Source: JBGUVL01 sp964370395 (lineage in GTDB: Bacteria; Bacillota_I; Bacilli_A; Erysipelotrichales; Erysipelotrichaceae). Taken from it: a stretch of 64,000 bases of DNA. Of this stretch, positions 33,022-42,756 are shown piece after piece. The stretch spans positions 67,549 through 131,548 of the forward strand of contig CAYJIZ010000004.1 of the NCBI GenBank assembly GCA_964370395.1. The letters are read 5' to 3'. Made by a program: the position numbers and the translations under genes. The notes under the pieces were generated by a model. It did no database searches and was not told where the DNA came from. It saw only the letters and a program-made list of their open reading frames with translations. How positions within the stretch are numbered: the stretch's first letter is position 1; each line of letters begins with the position of its first letter.

Positions 33022-33873
33022 CTATTTTTTAAAATATTGAATTGCGATACAACCGATTCCAGTATGTACCCCAACTACACTTACTAATGGTGCAAAAATA
33101 TACTCTGCTTTTAAAAAAGCTTCCATATAACGAGCCAATAACTCTTTCGCACGATCTTTACATAATACATAGGTTACAGCGATACAGTATCCTTCGCCTT
33201 CTCCATTAATATGTTCTTTTATATTGTCTAATGTTTTGTCCATTGCTTTTGACATGGTACGAACTTTGTCCAACACATCAATTTTACCTGCTGTCTCTTT
33301 ATTAATTTGTAAGATTGGTTTAATCTTCAACAATCCACCTAATGTTGCCGCAAATGGAGTTAAACGACCACCGCGTTGCAAGTGTTTTAAATCATCTGGA
33401 ATCAACAGCGTATTCGTATTATCACAAACTGTTTCTAAATATTCTTTAATTTGTGCAAACGACTTATGTTGTTCATACATTTCTTTTGCTTTTTTCACCA
33501 TGTAGTGTTCAACATAGGCTGTTACATGGCAATCAAAATAATCAAAAGCCAAATCGTATTCCTCTGCTACCACTCGCATCATATTAATTGTTCCTGATAA
33601 TCCACTACAAATAGGAACAGCAAAAATCGTATCATAACCATCTTGCTTTAATCGTTCAAATAATTCTTCACAACGCTTCATTGAAGCCAATGATGTTTTT
33701 AAATTAGCACCTTGTGAAAGTAAGCGATACACTTCGTCAACGCTTATTTCTTCACCTTCTAATTTCGTAATATCATTAATCGTAATTTGCAGGGGTACTC
33801 CAAAGATACCTTCTTTCGCTAATTCTTCTGGAGTAGCTCCTGTCCCTGTATCTGTAACAAAAGCAACTTTCAT
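33022..33873 (-). CDS. DegV family fatty-acid-binding protein, copy 3
   Basis: A 283-residue DegV/FakB protein that would present a bound fatty acid to the kinase FakA. It has VTDTGTGATPEELAKEG at the start, ICSGLSGTINM (about 88), LKHLQRGGRLTPFAATLGGL (about 160), and the C-terminal VVGVHTGIGCIAIQYFKK. It differs from the usual D-S-S start by TGTGAT, suggesting a different acyl preference. It is third in a run of three, 9 bases after the second. Confidence 0.9.
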   Translation of the reverse strand: MKVAFVTDTGTGATPEELAKEGIFGVPLQITINDITKLEGEEISVDEVYRLLSQGANLKTSLASMKRCEELFERLKQDGYDTIFAVPICSGLSGTINMMRVVAEEYDLAFDYFDCHVTAYVEHYMVKKAKEMYEQHKSFAQIKEYLETVCDNTNTLLIPDDLKHLQRGGRLTPFAATLGGLLKIKPILQINKETAGKIDVLDKVRTMSKAMDKTLDNIKEHINGEGEGYCIAVTYVLCKDRAKELLARYMEAFLKAEYIFAPLVSVVGVHTGIGCIAIQYFKK

Positions 33874-33882
33874 ACTTCTAAC

Positions 33883-34734
33883 CTACACTTTCTTCACGTA
33901 TTGAATTCCAACACAACCAATTCCTGTATGAACCGCAATAACTGGTCCAATGTAACCAAACTCTGTTGTACAGTTTGGGTATTTCGCAAAATAGATGTCT
34001 TTCATAGCATTCGCACTTTCTAGTGCATCCGTATGTAAGATTACAATCTCATATTGATCATCAATTTCATTTTTTTGAGTAAAGGTATCCACTGCCATTT
34101 GCATCGCTTTTGACATCGTACGTACTTTCGCAAACGTATCTACTTTTCCTTCACTTGATTTATTTAATTTTAAAATTGGTTTAATTTTAAGCATCCCACC
34201 TAATGCAGCTGCCAAAGGTGTTAGTCTTCCTCCACGTTTTAAATGATCCAAATCATCTGGAATAATTAAGGTATCACTATGCGCTACACAATCTTGTAAA
34301 CGTTCCATGATGTCCTCAAGTGGTAACCCTTCTTCTACTAATTGTTTTGCTGCACGTGCCAAATACTTTTGAATATGGCATGTTGTATATGTTTCTAAAC
34401 AGGTAATTGGCATTCCTGCTTCTTCTGCACCCAAACGAATGGATTGCATCGTACTCGATAATCCAGATGTCAAACTGATACAGATAGAATGCTCATACCC
34501 TTCTTCTTTTAATTGTTTAAATAATTGTTCAATCATTCCTAATGGTGGCAATGATGTTTTCAACATCTTTCCATCTTTCATCATTTGAAAGATTTCTTCT
34601 GTTGTGATATCAATTCCATCCAAATACGTTTTATCCTCATCTACAATTTGTAGCGGTAAAAAGAAAATTCCTTCTTCTAATGCACTTTGCTTTGTAAATC
34701 CACTTCCACTATCCACAACTACTGCAATTTTCAT
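33883..34734 (-). CDS. DegV family fatty-acid-binding protein, copy 2
   Basis: A 283-residue DegV/FakB protein. It has VVVDSGSGFTKQSALEEG at the start, ISLTSGLSSTMQSIRLGAEE (about 84-103), LDHLKRGGRLTPLAAALGGM (about 160), and the C-terminal IAVHTGIGCVGIQYVKK. SD GGGAGG fits the ATG at 34734; the frame extends further upstream without signal. It is closer to copy 3 than to copy 1. Located 26 bases after copy 1. Confidence 0.9.
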   Translation of the reverse strand: MKIAVVVDSGSGFTKQSALEEGIFFLPLQIVDEDKTYLDGIDITTEEIFQMMKDGKMLKTSLPPLGMIEQLFKQLKEEGYEHSICISLTSGLSSTMQSIRLGAEEAGMPITCLETYTTCHIQKYLARAAKQLVEEGLPLEDIMERLQDCVAHSDTLIIPDDLDHLKRGGRLTPLAAALGGMLKIKPILKLNKSSEGKVDTFAKVRTMSKAMQMAVDTFTQKNEIDDQYEIVILHTDALESANAMKDIYFAKYPNCTTEFGYIGPVIAVHTGIGCVGIQYVKKV

Positions 34735-34760
34735 ATTGTTTCCTCCCAGCGTATCGTATT

Positions 34761-35612
34761 CTATTTTAATGTAGATTGCATCGCAATACAACCCATTCCG
34801 CCATGACATGTTAAAACAGCCGGCAAATTAAGGATTTCGTATTCGATTGGTCCTAGTTTGTCTTGCGCATAGGCAACAAAACGTTCCGCTGCAGCCAAAT
34901 TGTCTGCGTGTAATAAATACAGTTTATGTGTTGTAGGATTTACTTGTTCCTCTAAAAACTGATTAATCACTGCTTGAAATATTTTATTTTCGGTACGCCC
35001 CATCATAAATTTATCCACCACTTCTCCATGGTTTGCCAAATACAACAATGGTTTAATTTTTAGTAGCGATGCGACATTCGCTGCTACTGGAGAAATTCTT
35101 CCTCCTTTTTTTAATTGATCCAACGTTTCTGGTAATAAGAAGGAGAATGTGTTTTCACACTTACTCGCAATTTTTTCTAAAATTTTAACTTCTTCTTCCC
35201 CACGATCCGCCATCGCTTTCGCTTCCAACGCCATATCATAGAGCGGTGCGCCAACACTTCTTGAATCAATCAAATGCACATTATCCATTTGCATATGTTC
35301 TTTTGCGATATGAAACGATTGGTACGTTCCACTTAATCCTGAAGAACAACATATGACAATAATTGCGTCATATTCTTCCTTTTTCCAACTTTCCATTAAT
35401 GCCTCAATATCCCCAACACTAGGTTGTGATGTTGTTGGCACTTTCCCACTACGTAATTGCTCATATAATTGCTCGTACGTCATCTCATAATGATCTTTGT
35501 ACTGCTTTCCATCAATAACTACACTCAATGGAACTAATACAATGCCGTGTTTACGTGCTGTTTCGATATCGAGTGCACTTGTACTATCGGCTACAATTAA
35601 ATATTTTTTCAT
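34761..35612 (-). CDS. DegV family fatty-acid-binding protein, copy 1
   Basis: A 283-residue DegV/FakB protein, first in the run. It has VADSTSALDIETARKHGIVL, ICCSSGLSGTYQSFHIAKE (about 85-105), LDQLKKGGRISPVAANVASL, and the C-terminal VLTCHGGMGCIAMQSTLK, where CHGG replaces the VHTG of the others. All three likely bind fatty acids with different chain preference. FakA is not in the window. SD GAGG precedes the ATG; two palindromes lie just upstream. Confidence 0.9.
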   Translation of the reverse strand: MKKYLIVADSTSALDIETARKHGIVLVPLSVVIDGKQYKDHYEMTYEQLYEQLRSGKVPTTSQPSVGDIEALMESWKKEEYDAIIVICCSSGLSGTYQSFHIAKEHMQMDNVHLIDSRSVGAPLYDMALEAKAMADRGEEEVKILEKIASKCENTFSFLLPETLDQLKKGGRISPVAANVASLLKIKPLLYLANHGEVVDKFMMGRTENKIFQAVINQFLEEQVNPTTHKLYLLHADNLAAAERFVAYAQDKLGPIEYEILNLPAVLTCHGGMGCIAMQSTLK

Positions 35613-35631
35613 GGTGTATTCCTCTACTTTA

Positions 35632-35647
35632 TGGTTTCATTTTACCA
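35632..35647. promoter_or_regulatory. Palindromic repeat 1 upstream of the DegV operon
   Basis: TGGTTTCATTTTACCA, with TGGT...ACCA ends. Reverse strand TGGTAAAAT doubles as an extended -10-like element. A second copy lies 32 bp away. Confidence 0.5.
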
Positions 35648-35663
35648 TACTTTAAAGGTGCAT

Positions 35664-35679
35664 TGGTATTATTTTACCA
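35664..35679. promoter_or_regulatory. Palindromic repeat 2 upstream of the DegV operon
   Basis: TGGTATTATTTTACCA, 14 of 16 positions identical to 35632-35647. Two copies about three helical turns apart suggest a cooperative repressor site for the DegV operon. Confidence 0.5.
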
Positions 35680-35719
35680 GTTTTACAACATTTTTATTAT
35701 CGTCTAACTTTCCTGTACA

Positions 35720-35728
35720 TGGTATAAT
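35720..35728 (+). promoter_or_regulatory. Extended -10 promoter of yigZ-addB-addA
   Basis: TGGTATAAT, 24 bases before the yigZ start codon; the -35 is weak. Confidence 0.55.
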
Positions 35729-35751
35729 ATTGCTAAGTTAAGAGGTGGCGC

Positions 35752-36369
35752 ATGTATCGAGTCAAAGAAGCATATCAACATACTATTGAAATTGAAAAAT
35801 CAAAGTTTATCACATACGTAACACGTGTCTTTCATGAAGAAGAGGCGAAACAATACATAACGCAAATTCAAAAACTTCATCCTAATGCGAATCACCACTG
35901 TTATGCCTTTGTCATTGGAGAACATAGCGAAATCCAAAGAAGCAATGATAATGGAGAACCAAGTGGAACAGCTGGGGTACCGATGTTAGAAAGTTTACGC
36001 AAAAACAACATGCAAGATACACTTGCGATTACCGTGCGTTATTTTGGTGGAATCAAGTTAGGAGCAGGTGGGTTGATTCGCGCTTATTCCAAAAGCGTAT
36101 CCCAAACACTACAACATGCCACACTGACACAAACCAAACAGACCAAACAATACCAACTGTCTTTTTCTTATGATTTGATTGGTCGTCTTGATTATTTCTT
36201 TCAAGAAAAAAACATTGAAATCATCGATAAACAATACGAAGAAAACGTTTGTTATCGGTATCGTACAACACTTGCTATCACAGATGAAATTGCAGAGATA
36301 ACAAGTGGAAAGTTTCTTCCTGAATTCTTAAAAGAAGAAATCGTAGAAGTCGAAGTCATACCACAATAA
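35752..36369 (+). CDS. YigZ/IMPACT family protein
   Basis: A 205-residue protein of the UPF0029/IMPACT family. The N-terminal domain (about 1-120) has the signature HHCYAFVIGEH, SNDNGEPSGTAGVPML and VRYFGGIKLGAGGLIRAYS. A C-terminal RNase PH-like/DUF1949 domain follows (about 135-200). Eukaryotic IMPACT binds GCN1 in translation stress; the bacterial role is unsettled. SD AGAGGTGG precedes the ATG. It leads an apparent operon with addB and addA. Confidence 0.9.
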   Translation: MYRVKEAYQHTIEIEKSKFITYVTRVFHEEEAKQYITQIQKLHPNANHHCYAFVIGEHSEIQRSNDNGEPSGTAGVPMLESLRKNNMQDTLAITVRYFGGIKLGAGGLIRAYSKSVSQTLQHATLTQTKQTKQYQLSFSYDLIGRLDYFFQEKNIEIIDKQYEENVCYRYRTTLAITDEIAEITSGKFLPEFLKEEIVEVEVIPQ

Positions 36370-36385
36370 AAGGAGGCAATGGTTC

Positions 36386-39028
36386 ATGGATCTTTTTCAC
36401 GTGAAAGAGGGCGATACAATTATCGCACCAACGTATTTACACGAAGCAATACGCAAACAATTAGTACATGATAAAAATGGGGTAAGTAACATTACAATAC
36501 AATCACTACCTCATTTTTTAAAAGTGGAAAGCACACCCACACAATATGCTTATTATACAAAACTACAAAGCCTTCGCAATCAACTGAATCACTTAAAAGA
36601 CAGTGTGTTATCTCTTTCTTTTATTAACGAGTTAAACAAAGTGATTACACACATGAAGCAATTCGATATTTCATGGGAAGCCATACAGGAACAAAACGAA
36701 ATAAAAAAAGAGTTAAAACTTATCATTGCTTCTTTGTATGATATTCCCTTGGCAATTGACCAGATGAAGCAACAACTAGCAAACGTTGGCGATAATTTAT
36801 CGCATGTCACAATCATTGATTATTACAGTGAGAGTTACGAACATTTTGTTCTACAACAATTACAAAGCAAAAAAGCCCATTTATTATGTCCTAAAAAAAC
36901 AGAACATATAAACAAACAATGGTACTACGCTTTGAATAAACGCTGTGAAGTAGAGTCCATTGCCCAATACATTATTGAACATAAAATACATGCTAAGGAT
37001 ATCAAATTTACATTATTGGATTCTACATACATTCCTTACATTCATTTGTTGTTTCCTCAATATAATATTCCCTATCAACTAACGAGTGATAGTGAGCGTT
37101 CTTTTATTCAAAACAAATTCATCGCATTGTTGCAGTATTACCAAAACCCTACTTGGGAAACAAGTATCGATTTAATTGCTGCACATCTTTTCGCATTACC
37201 AAATGCGAAACAAGCAATGGACTATATGAGTTTGTATGAACTTGATTTGCACGATGATTTTCATATTGTAAGCAAAGTGGCGATTTCCAACGATGTTGTT
37301 GATGAACGCGAAGTAAAAAGATTGCGTCTATTAGAAGAAAAAGCGCTTGAAACACAAGCGGCTTTGCTTCCTTTCCTTTTCAAGATGGAAGCTTGCACAT
37401 CTTTAATTGATGTCCTTTGTTTCATTGATGACTTTTTAATTCAAACACACGATTTTAAAACAAACCAAGATCGTAAAACAATCCTTCGTATTCGCCAAGA
37501 AATCAAAGCTGCTAGGTTTACCTTAAAAACCAAAGAAGACATTCCTTTCTTTATCGCAAACATTGAAGCGATAAGCATAGCCAAAGACAACGATGTAGAA
37601 GGAATTCAAATCAGTGATTTATGTCATCCTTTGCCTTTTGCGAAATACCACTTTATGTTAGGGGCAACCCAAGAGAACTATCCCGCCATGCAAGCGAACG
37701 AAGGTCTTTTCGATGAGCAATTTTATGAAGACATTCATTACCCTAGCTTGCAACAACGTTACCAATTACACCTACAATACGTAAGCAAACAACTAACAAG
37801 TAGCGAGCATATCATCGCAAGCTATCCCTTGTCTAGTTTTGATGGAAAAGCACAAGAAGCAAGTTTGGAGTTAGAACAATTTTTTGATCAAGAAGCACAA
37901 AAGCTAACACTAATTGAAAACTATACAAACTATGCACGCACGTACTCCATTTCAAGTGAAAGCGCAAAACAACTTTTTATTGAGGATAACATTTTAAAAG
38001 GTTCTGTCTCCTCTTTAGAACGGTATGCGAATTGTCCTTATTCTTACTTCTTACGCTATGGTTTAAAAATAGACGAACCAATTGACTATACGTTTTCTAA
38101 CGCCAAAGCAGGTACACTAAACCACTTCATCTTAGAAACGTTATGTACGATGTATGGCAAACAATATGTCGATACCAAAAAAGCAGAGGTACAAGCTTTG
38201 CTTGAACAAAAAATGAGGGAGTTAATCGACCTTTATCCTAATAAACAAAAACAACTGTTACAAATGCAAGAGCGATTGCTTACCTCACTAATGCAAAACT
38301 TAGCTGTCTTAAAAGACCATGAACTTCATAGTTCCCTTCAACCAACACAATTGGAACAACAAATTGCTTTTACTATTCCTTTTGATGAACAATACGAACT
38401 TAAGTTGAAGGGATTCATCGATCGCATTGATACCAACAATGATTTTTTCCGTATCATCGATTATAAAAGCAGTCCTAAGTCATTAAAGGAAGAGTACGTA
38501 TTTAGCGCTTTGCAATTACAGTTAATCACCTATTTAGTAATCATTGAAAAACAAAGCAACTTACGTCCACTAGGTGCCTTTTATTACAGTTTCGCAAACC
38601 CGAATATCAATATGAGTTATGCCAAACTAAAACGTCGCCCGCTTGGGTATGAACTATTCAAGGAAAAGGATGGCGATCTTTACTTATTAAAAGAAAAGAA
38701 ATTAGCTGGTTGGATTACTAGTGAATACATTGAAGTAATGGATGATGAAGGTTCTCATATAAAAGGAGTACGCAATTCCAAAGCGAGTGGAATTAATACT
38801 TCTACTATTTATAATCCAGAAACACTATACGACTATATGATGCGCATTTACCAACAATTAGCACATGCAATTACAAATGGTGAAATACCATGCAAAAGCG
38901 TAAGTGGTGCATGTACGTATTGTCCTTATGCTTCCATATGTGCGAATGCCAACCATACTTATACCAAAGAAGAAATGGTAGAAGTAGAAGAAGCCTTGTA
39001 TTTGAAAGGAGGAAGAAAGAATGCCTAA
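36386..39028 (+). CDS. addB: ATP-dependent helicase/nuclease subunit AddB
   Basis: An 880-residue subunit of the AddAB double-strand-break resection enzyme. The C-terminal PD-(D/E)xK nuclease has FIDRID...FFRIIDYKSSPKS (about 675-695). The Fe-S cluster cysteines are in ERYANCPYSYFL (about 550) and GACTYCPYASIC (about 845-856). There is no Walker A at the N-terminus (VKEGDTIIAPTYLHEAIRK), so the helicase part is inactive, as in RexB-like versions. The first codons contain a parS-like palindrome. SD AAAGGAGG. It overlaps addA by 8 bases. Confidence 0.92.
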   Translation: MDLFHVKEGDTIIAPTYLHEAIRKQLVHDKNGVSNITIQSLPHFLKVESTPTQYAYYTKLQSLRNQLNHLKDSVLSLSFINELNKVITHMKQFDISWEAIQEQNEIKKELKLIIASLYDIPLAIDQMKQQLANVGDNLSHVTIIDYYSESYEHFVLQQLQSKKAHLLCPKKTEHINKQWYYALNKRCEVESIAQYIIEHKIHAKDIKFTLLDSTYIPYIHLLFPQYNIPYQLTSDSERSFIQNKFIALLQYYQNPTWETSIDLIAAHLFALPNAKQAMDYMSLYELDLHDDFHIVSKVAISNDVVDEREVKRLRLLEEKALETQAALLPFLFKMEACTSLIDVLCFIDDFLIQTHDFKTNQDRKTILRIRQEIKAARFTLKTKEDIPFFIANIEAISIAKDNDVEGIQISDLCHPLPFAKYHFMLGATQENYPAMQANEGLFDEQFYEDIHYPSLQQRYQLHLQYVSKQLTSSEHIIASYPLSSFDGKAQEASLELEQFFDQEAQKLTLIENYTNYARTYSISSESAKQLFIEDNILKGSVSSLERYANCPYSYFLRYGLKIDEPIDYTFSNAKAGTLNHFILETLCTMYGKQYVDTKKAEVQALLEQKMRELIDLYPNKQKQLLQMQERLLTSLMQNLAVLKDHELHSSLQPTQLEQQIAFTIPFDEQYELKLKGFIDRIDTNNDFFRIIDYKSSPKSLKEEYVFSALQLQLITYLVIIEKQSNLRPLGAFYYSFANPNINMSYAKLKRRPLGYELFKEKDGDLYLLKEKKLAGWITSEYIEVMDDEGSHIKGVRNSKASGINTSTIYNPETLYDYMMRIYQQLAHAITNGEIPCKSVSGACTYCPYASICANANHTYTKEEMVEVEEALYLKGGRKNA
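36393..36408. promoter_or_regulatory. Candidate parS site inside addB
   Basis: TTTTTCACGTGAAAGA matches the ParB target TGTTTCACGTGAAACA at 14 of 16 positions, with a perfect 12-bp core TTTCACGTGAAA. It encodes FHVKE at codons 4-8 of addB. It is the only such site seen in the window. Confidence 0.7.
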
Positions 39029-42000
39029 TTGGAATCCCCAACAAGAGAAAGCCATTTATACAATGGACAAAAACATTCTTGTCAGCGCCTCTGCAGGTAG
39101 TGGTAAAACAACTGTTTTGATCGCTCGACTACTTCATTTAGTCAAAGACAAGCGCATTAGCATCGACCAAATATTAGCGATGACATTTACAGAAGCAGCT
39201 GCCAATGAGATGAAAAAACGATTGGCAAAAGAACTGCAATCTGCTCTTGCTTCTTCCACACAAGAAGAAGAAAAACAATACTTAAGCAAACAATTGGCAA
39301 ATATGTCAAAAGCCTCCATTTCCACAATTCATGGCTTTTGCTTAGCAATTATTAAAAACTATTATTATGTCTTAGGTTTAGAAAAAGAAGCTTGTGAAAA
39401 CATTATGGATAACGCCATGGAAAACAGCTTACTTAAAAAAAGTATGCAAGCTACCTTTGAGCACTTTATGGCAAATGAAGATTTCTTAGCATTATGCGAA
39501 ATGTTTTCTACCAAAGCAGACTCCAACAAAGCGCTAGAAGAAGCGATCACTTCACTCTTTTACTTGGCAAATGCCAAAAGTGATCCCCACGCTTTTTTAG
39601 AAAGTTGTCGTAAAAAAGACGACATTACTTGCATTCATGATTATGAACAAGTCATTCAAGATTACTTTTATGACTATTTACAAGTGCAAATCGATAGCAT
39701 TATCGATGCCTTATCACAAACACTTCTTTATTATGATAAAGAGGAAGACAAACAACTCGCACTTGATAAAAAGACACAATTAGAAAAAGCCCAAACCTTT
39801 CTACAAACAAGACAATACATGTCTTTTCACGAAATCTTTTTCCAACAAAGTACGATTACAATTAAAAAAGGAAAAGACATCGATGAACTAGATGAGCTAA
39901 AAAAAGAAATAGAAACACTGGAGGCAAAGCTTCACGCTATTTTATTTGAAGAAGAACTCTTTGTCGCATTTAGTAATCACAATGCGAAATACAATAACTT
40001 GCTTGTTGATTTAGTCCTTTTCTTTATCGCTTACTACACCAAACAAAAACGCACGCGTAAAGTAATCGATTTTAGTGATATGGAACATTTTGCTTTAACC
40101 ATTTTACAAGCAAACAACAACGATGTAGCAAAACGTTACCAACAACAGTTTTATGAAATCATGGTAGATGAGTTTCAAGATAGTAACGATGTACAGGATA
40201 CTCTTGTTTCTCTTATCTGCAAACACAATAATGTATTTCGTGTCGGGGATATCAAACAATCCATTTATGGCTTTCGTCATGCTACACCAGACATCATGCG
40301 TGATAAAATCATTCACCAAAAAGAACTCGATGAAGTCATTTATTTAAGCAATAACTACCGTTCAAAGAAAAGCATTGTTGATTTTAATAATACGTTGTTT
40401 GAACGTTTGATGAATGTCCCTGGTTTTGCCTCTTCGTTTAGTGAAAACGATTGTACACAAACAGGATTAGACAGCCAAGCAATCGATAATGTACCAGCTG
40501 AGATTCATTTGATTCAAGATAAAAAAATCAATGCGGATCGATTTGAAAAACTGAGCAAAGACGAATTAAAAGCGAGCTATATCGCCAATCAAATATTGCA
40601 GATGCGAAAAGACAAAAACTACAATTACAAAGATTTTGCGATATTAGTAAAAACAAACGCCAAGAGCGAATGCTTACGGGATGCTTTTGAAGAAGCTAAC
40701 ATTCCCTATTTCATTAATATGAAACACGGATTTTATGAGAGCTCAGCAATTCGTAATGTATTGTCTTTCTTGCGTGCTCTTGAAAACCCACACGATGACA
40801 TCGCTTTTTGCGCCTTGTTGTTGTCCCCTTTCTTTCAACTGAAAGACGAGGACTTAGCACAAGCAAAACAACACATGGAAAGAAACGATAGTTTTTATTC
40901 ATACTTCAAAGAGAAGCAAAATTTAAGTCATTTTAAACAACTTGTTTATGCATTAAAAGAAAAGAAATTAAGTGAAATCGTAACGCAGATTTATCATTTT
41001 AACCATTACTATGAAACGTATACAACCAAACAAGAGAAAACGAATTTGGATAAACTATATGAGATGATTACCAGTAGAGAAAGCAAAGAAGCCTTATCTT
41101 TGTCTTCATTCTTAACTTCTTTGGATGAATCCAGTAATACACAAATTGGAGAAGCCATACCCATCAGTAATAACGATGATGTCGTACGCGTGATGAGTAT
41201 TCACCAATCCAAAGGACTACAGTTTCCAGTTGTTTTCTTATATTCCATCGATTCCCTTAACTTATTTGATACCGTTGGGTTAATCGGTTTTGATGACACA
41301 TTAAAAATTGCACTGAATTACATGAGCAAACAACATCGTTTGGTATATCCGACAATCGAACGTATCGCATTGAATCATAAAGCAACCAAAAGTGCTTTGG
41401 AAGAAGAAATGCGCGTACTTTATGTAGCAACCACACGTGCCCAACAAGAAATGATTATCGTTGATTGCAAAGAAGATAGCCAATGTCGTCCTTTAAGTAA
41501 AGTTGAAATATACAAGAAAAATAGTTTCACGTCATGGATTTTACAAGCTTACCAAACTTCGATCAAAGAATTACTTTTGATTAAGCCAGTGACGCAACTT
41601 TGGGATAACGAAATTCAAGATCACAAAGACAGTACACAACAAATGATCCCTCATTATTCCCTTACAATTGAACATAAGGAAAGCATAGCTCCTAGTGATA
41701 GTGAAGTATTCTCCTTCACTCCTTCTGCTTTTTATCTAGATGAAGATGAAGCGATGTTACGAGGTACAAACTTACATAAGATGGTAGAAACCTTACCTCA
41801 TACAAATTGGGATATTTCATTAATTAATGAAGTTGCCCACCTTCACAACATCACCCTAGAAAAACACGATATCCAAGTGTTACTTGCGCTACAAAATAAT
41901 GCTATCTTTGCGAATGCGCAACAAGCAAGCGTTTATCATGAGTTTCCATTCATCGTCAATGATGCAGATTGTATCATTCACGGGTTTATGGATTATGTTG

Positions 42001-42188
42001 CGATACAAGACAACACGATCACTTTGATTGACTTTAAGTCTGATCGTAATGCGAGTGCCAGTCAAATTGTTTCTCGCTATCGTAAACAATTAGAAACATA
42101 CCAAAAAGCATTGTTGATATTGTATCCAAACAAAACCATTCATACATATATTTACAGTTTTGAGCTACAAGAAATGATCGCTATTTAA
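39021..42188 (+). CDS. addA: ATP-dependent helicase/nuclease subunit AddA
   Basis: A 1055-residue UvrD-type helicase-nuclease. Walker A is SASAGSGKTTVL (about 14-25); motif Ia/Ib AMTFTEAAANEMKKR, motif II VDEFQDSN (about 379), motif IV NNYRSKKSI, motif V VRVMSIHQSKGLQFPVVF and motif VI LYVATTRAQQEM follow. The C-terminal nuclease has RGTNLHKMVE and LIDFKSDRN (about 995). It unwinds and digests DNA ends for RecA loading. SD AAAGGAGG; coupled to addB. Confidence 0.95.
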   Translation: MPNWNPQQEKAIYTMDKNILVSASAGSGKTTVLIARLLHLVKDKRISIDQILAMTFTEAAANEMKKRLAKELQSALASSTQEEEKQYLSKQLANMSKASISTIHGFCLAIIKNYYYVLGLEKEACENIMDNAMENSLLKKSMQATFEHFMANEDFLALCEMFSTKADSNKALEEAITSLFYLANAKSDPHAFLESCRKKDDITCIHDYEQVIQDYFYDYLQVQIDSIIDALSQTLLYYDKEEDKQLALDKKTQLEKAQTFLQTRQYMSFHEIFFQQSTITIKKGKDIDELDELKKEIETLEAKLHAILFEEELFVAFSNHNAKYNNLLVDLVLFFIAYYTKQKRTRKVIDFSDMEHFALTILQANNNDVAKRYQQQFYEIMVDEFQDSNDVQDTLVSLICKHNNVFRVGDIKQSIYGFRHATPDIMRDKIIHQKELDEVIYLSNNYRSKKSIVDFNNTLFERLMNVPGFASSFSENDCTQTGLDSQAIDNVPAEIHLIQDKKINADRFEKLSKDELKASYIANQILQMRKDKNYNYKDFAILVKTNAKSECLRDAFEEANIPYFINMKHGFYESSAIRNVLSFLRALENPHDDIAFCALLLSPFFQLKDEDLAQAKQHMERNDSFYSYFKEKQNLSHFKQLVYALKEKKLSEIVTQIYHFNHYYETYTTKQEKTNLDKLYEMITSRESKEALSLSSFLTSLDESSNTQIGEAIPISNNDDVVRVMSIHQSKGLQFPVVFLYSIDSLNLFDTVGLIGFDDTLKIALNYMSKQHRLVYPTIERIALNHKATKSALEEEMRVLYVATTRAQQEMIIVDCKEDSQCRPLSKVEIYKKNSFTSWILQAYQTSIKELLLIKPVTQLWDNEIQDHKDSTQQMIPHYSLTIEHKESIAPSDSEVFSFTPSAFYLDEDEAMLRGTNLHKMVETLPHTNWDISLINEVAHLHNITLEKHDIQVLLALQNNAIFANAQQASVYHEFPFIVNDADCIIHGFMDYVAIQDNTITLIDFKSDRNASASQIVSRYRKQLETYQKALLILYPNKTIHTYIYSFELQEMIAI

Positions 42189-42230
42189 ACGTATCAAAAA
42201 TATGTGATTTTTTCACTTTAGTGGAATATA

Positions 42231-42258
42231 TTGTAAAAAAAGAAATCGCTACTATAAT
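42231..42258 (+). promoter_or_regulatory. Promoter of the unknown HTH-like gene
   Basis: TTGTAA (42231-42236), a 16-base spacer and TATAAT (42253-42258). Confidence 0.65.
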
Positions 42259-42307
42259 TAAGTTATAGGATGAGCAAAATCATCATAAGAAATAAGTGGG
42301 GCGATTT

Positions 42308-42706
42308 ATGGTACGTACAAATGATTACACAAAACAAAATACAACAATCAAACAAATACTTTCTAAGGACATGTTACCTTTGTTTAATTCTCTTGGTCTT
42401 AACCCTGAGGAAACAAACAAAAAGAATCCTGATTTAACACGAGTAATCAGTGATTTATCGTATGTCACGTTTGATGTGAGTGACGATGATGTCGTACGTT
42501 GTTTACTTGAATATCTTACTAGTAAGGTCGCTATTTCACTGGACACCATTGCTACAATATCAAAAGTTAACCAAACAGATATTCAAAGATTTATGGATGG
42601 ACATGAAATAAGCATTCATCAAAAATACCAACTTATTTGTCATGTGTATCGACTAACTAACATCATCAATACTGTTGTGAATGAACCAGGAATATTAAAA
42701 GACTAA
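42308..42706 (+). CDS. Unknown small protein with HTH-like C-terminus
   Basis: A 132-residue cytosolic protein that I do not recognise. Residues 1-45 are polar. Residues 55-130 are helical, and SLDTIATISKVNQTDIQRF followed by IHQKYQLICHVYRLTNII resembles a helix-turn-helix, so a DNA-binding role is possible. The frame also opens at a GTG at 42296, but that codon overlaps the only SD-like GTGGGG, so the ATG at 42308 is preferred. It has its own promoter and terminator. Confidence 0.65.
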   Translation: MVRTNDYTKQNTTIKQILSKDMLPLFNSLGLNPEETNKKNPDLTRVISDLSYVTFDVSDDDVVRCLLEYLTSKVAISLDTIATISKVNQTDIQRFMDGHEISIHQKYQLICHVYRLTNIINTVVNEPGILKD

Positions 42707-42733
42707 AAACATTCTAGGAATAGAATGTTTTTT
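42707..42733 (+). terminator. Terminator of the HTH-like gene
   Basis: AACATTCTA GGAA TAGAATGTT followed by TTTT, directly after the stop codon. Confidence 0.85.
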
Positions 42734-42756
42734 GTTGATGAATCAATATAATTAAA

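Noticed and set aside
34761..35612. Possible recent duplication by a mobile element in the DegV run
   Set aside because: The three proteins are clearly diverged and no inverted repeats, target duplications or transposase remains are visible.
35820..35836. CACGTG-containing sites near 35826, 34357 and 41438 as extra parS
   Set aside because: The flanks do not match the TTTCACGTGAAA core, so only 36393-36408 was kept.
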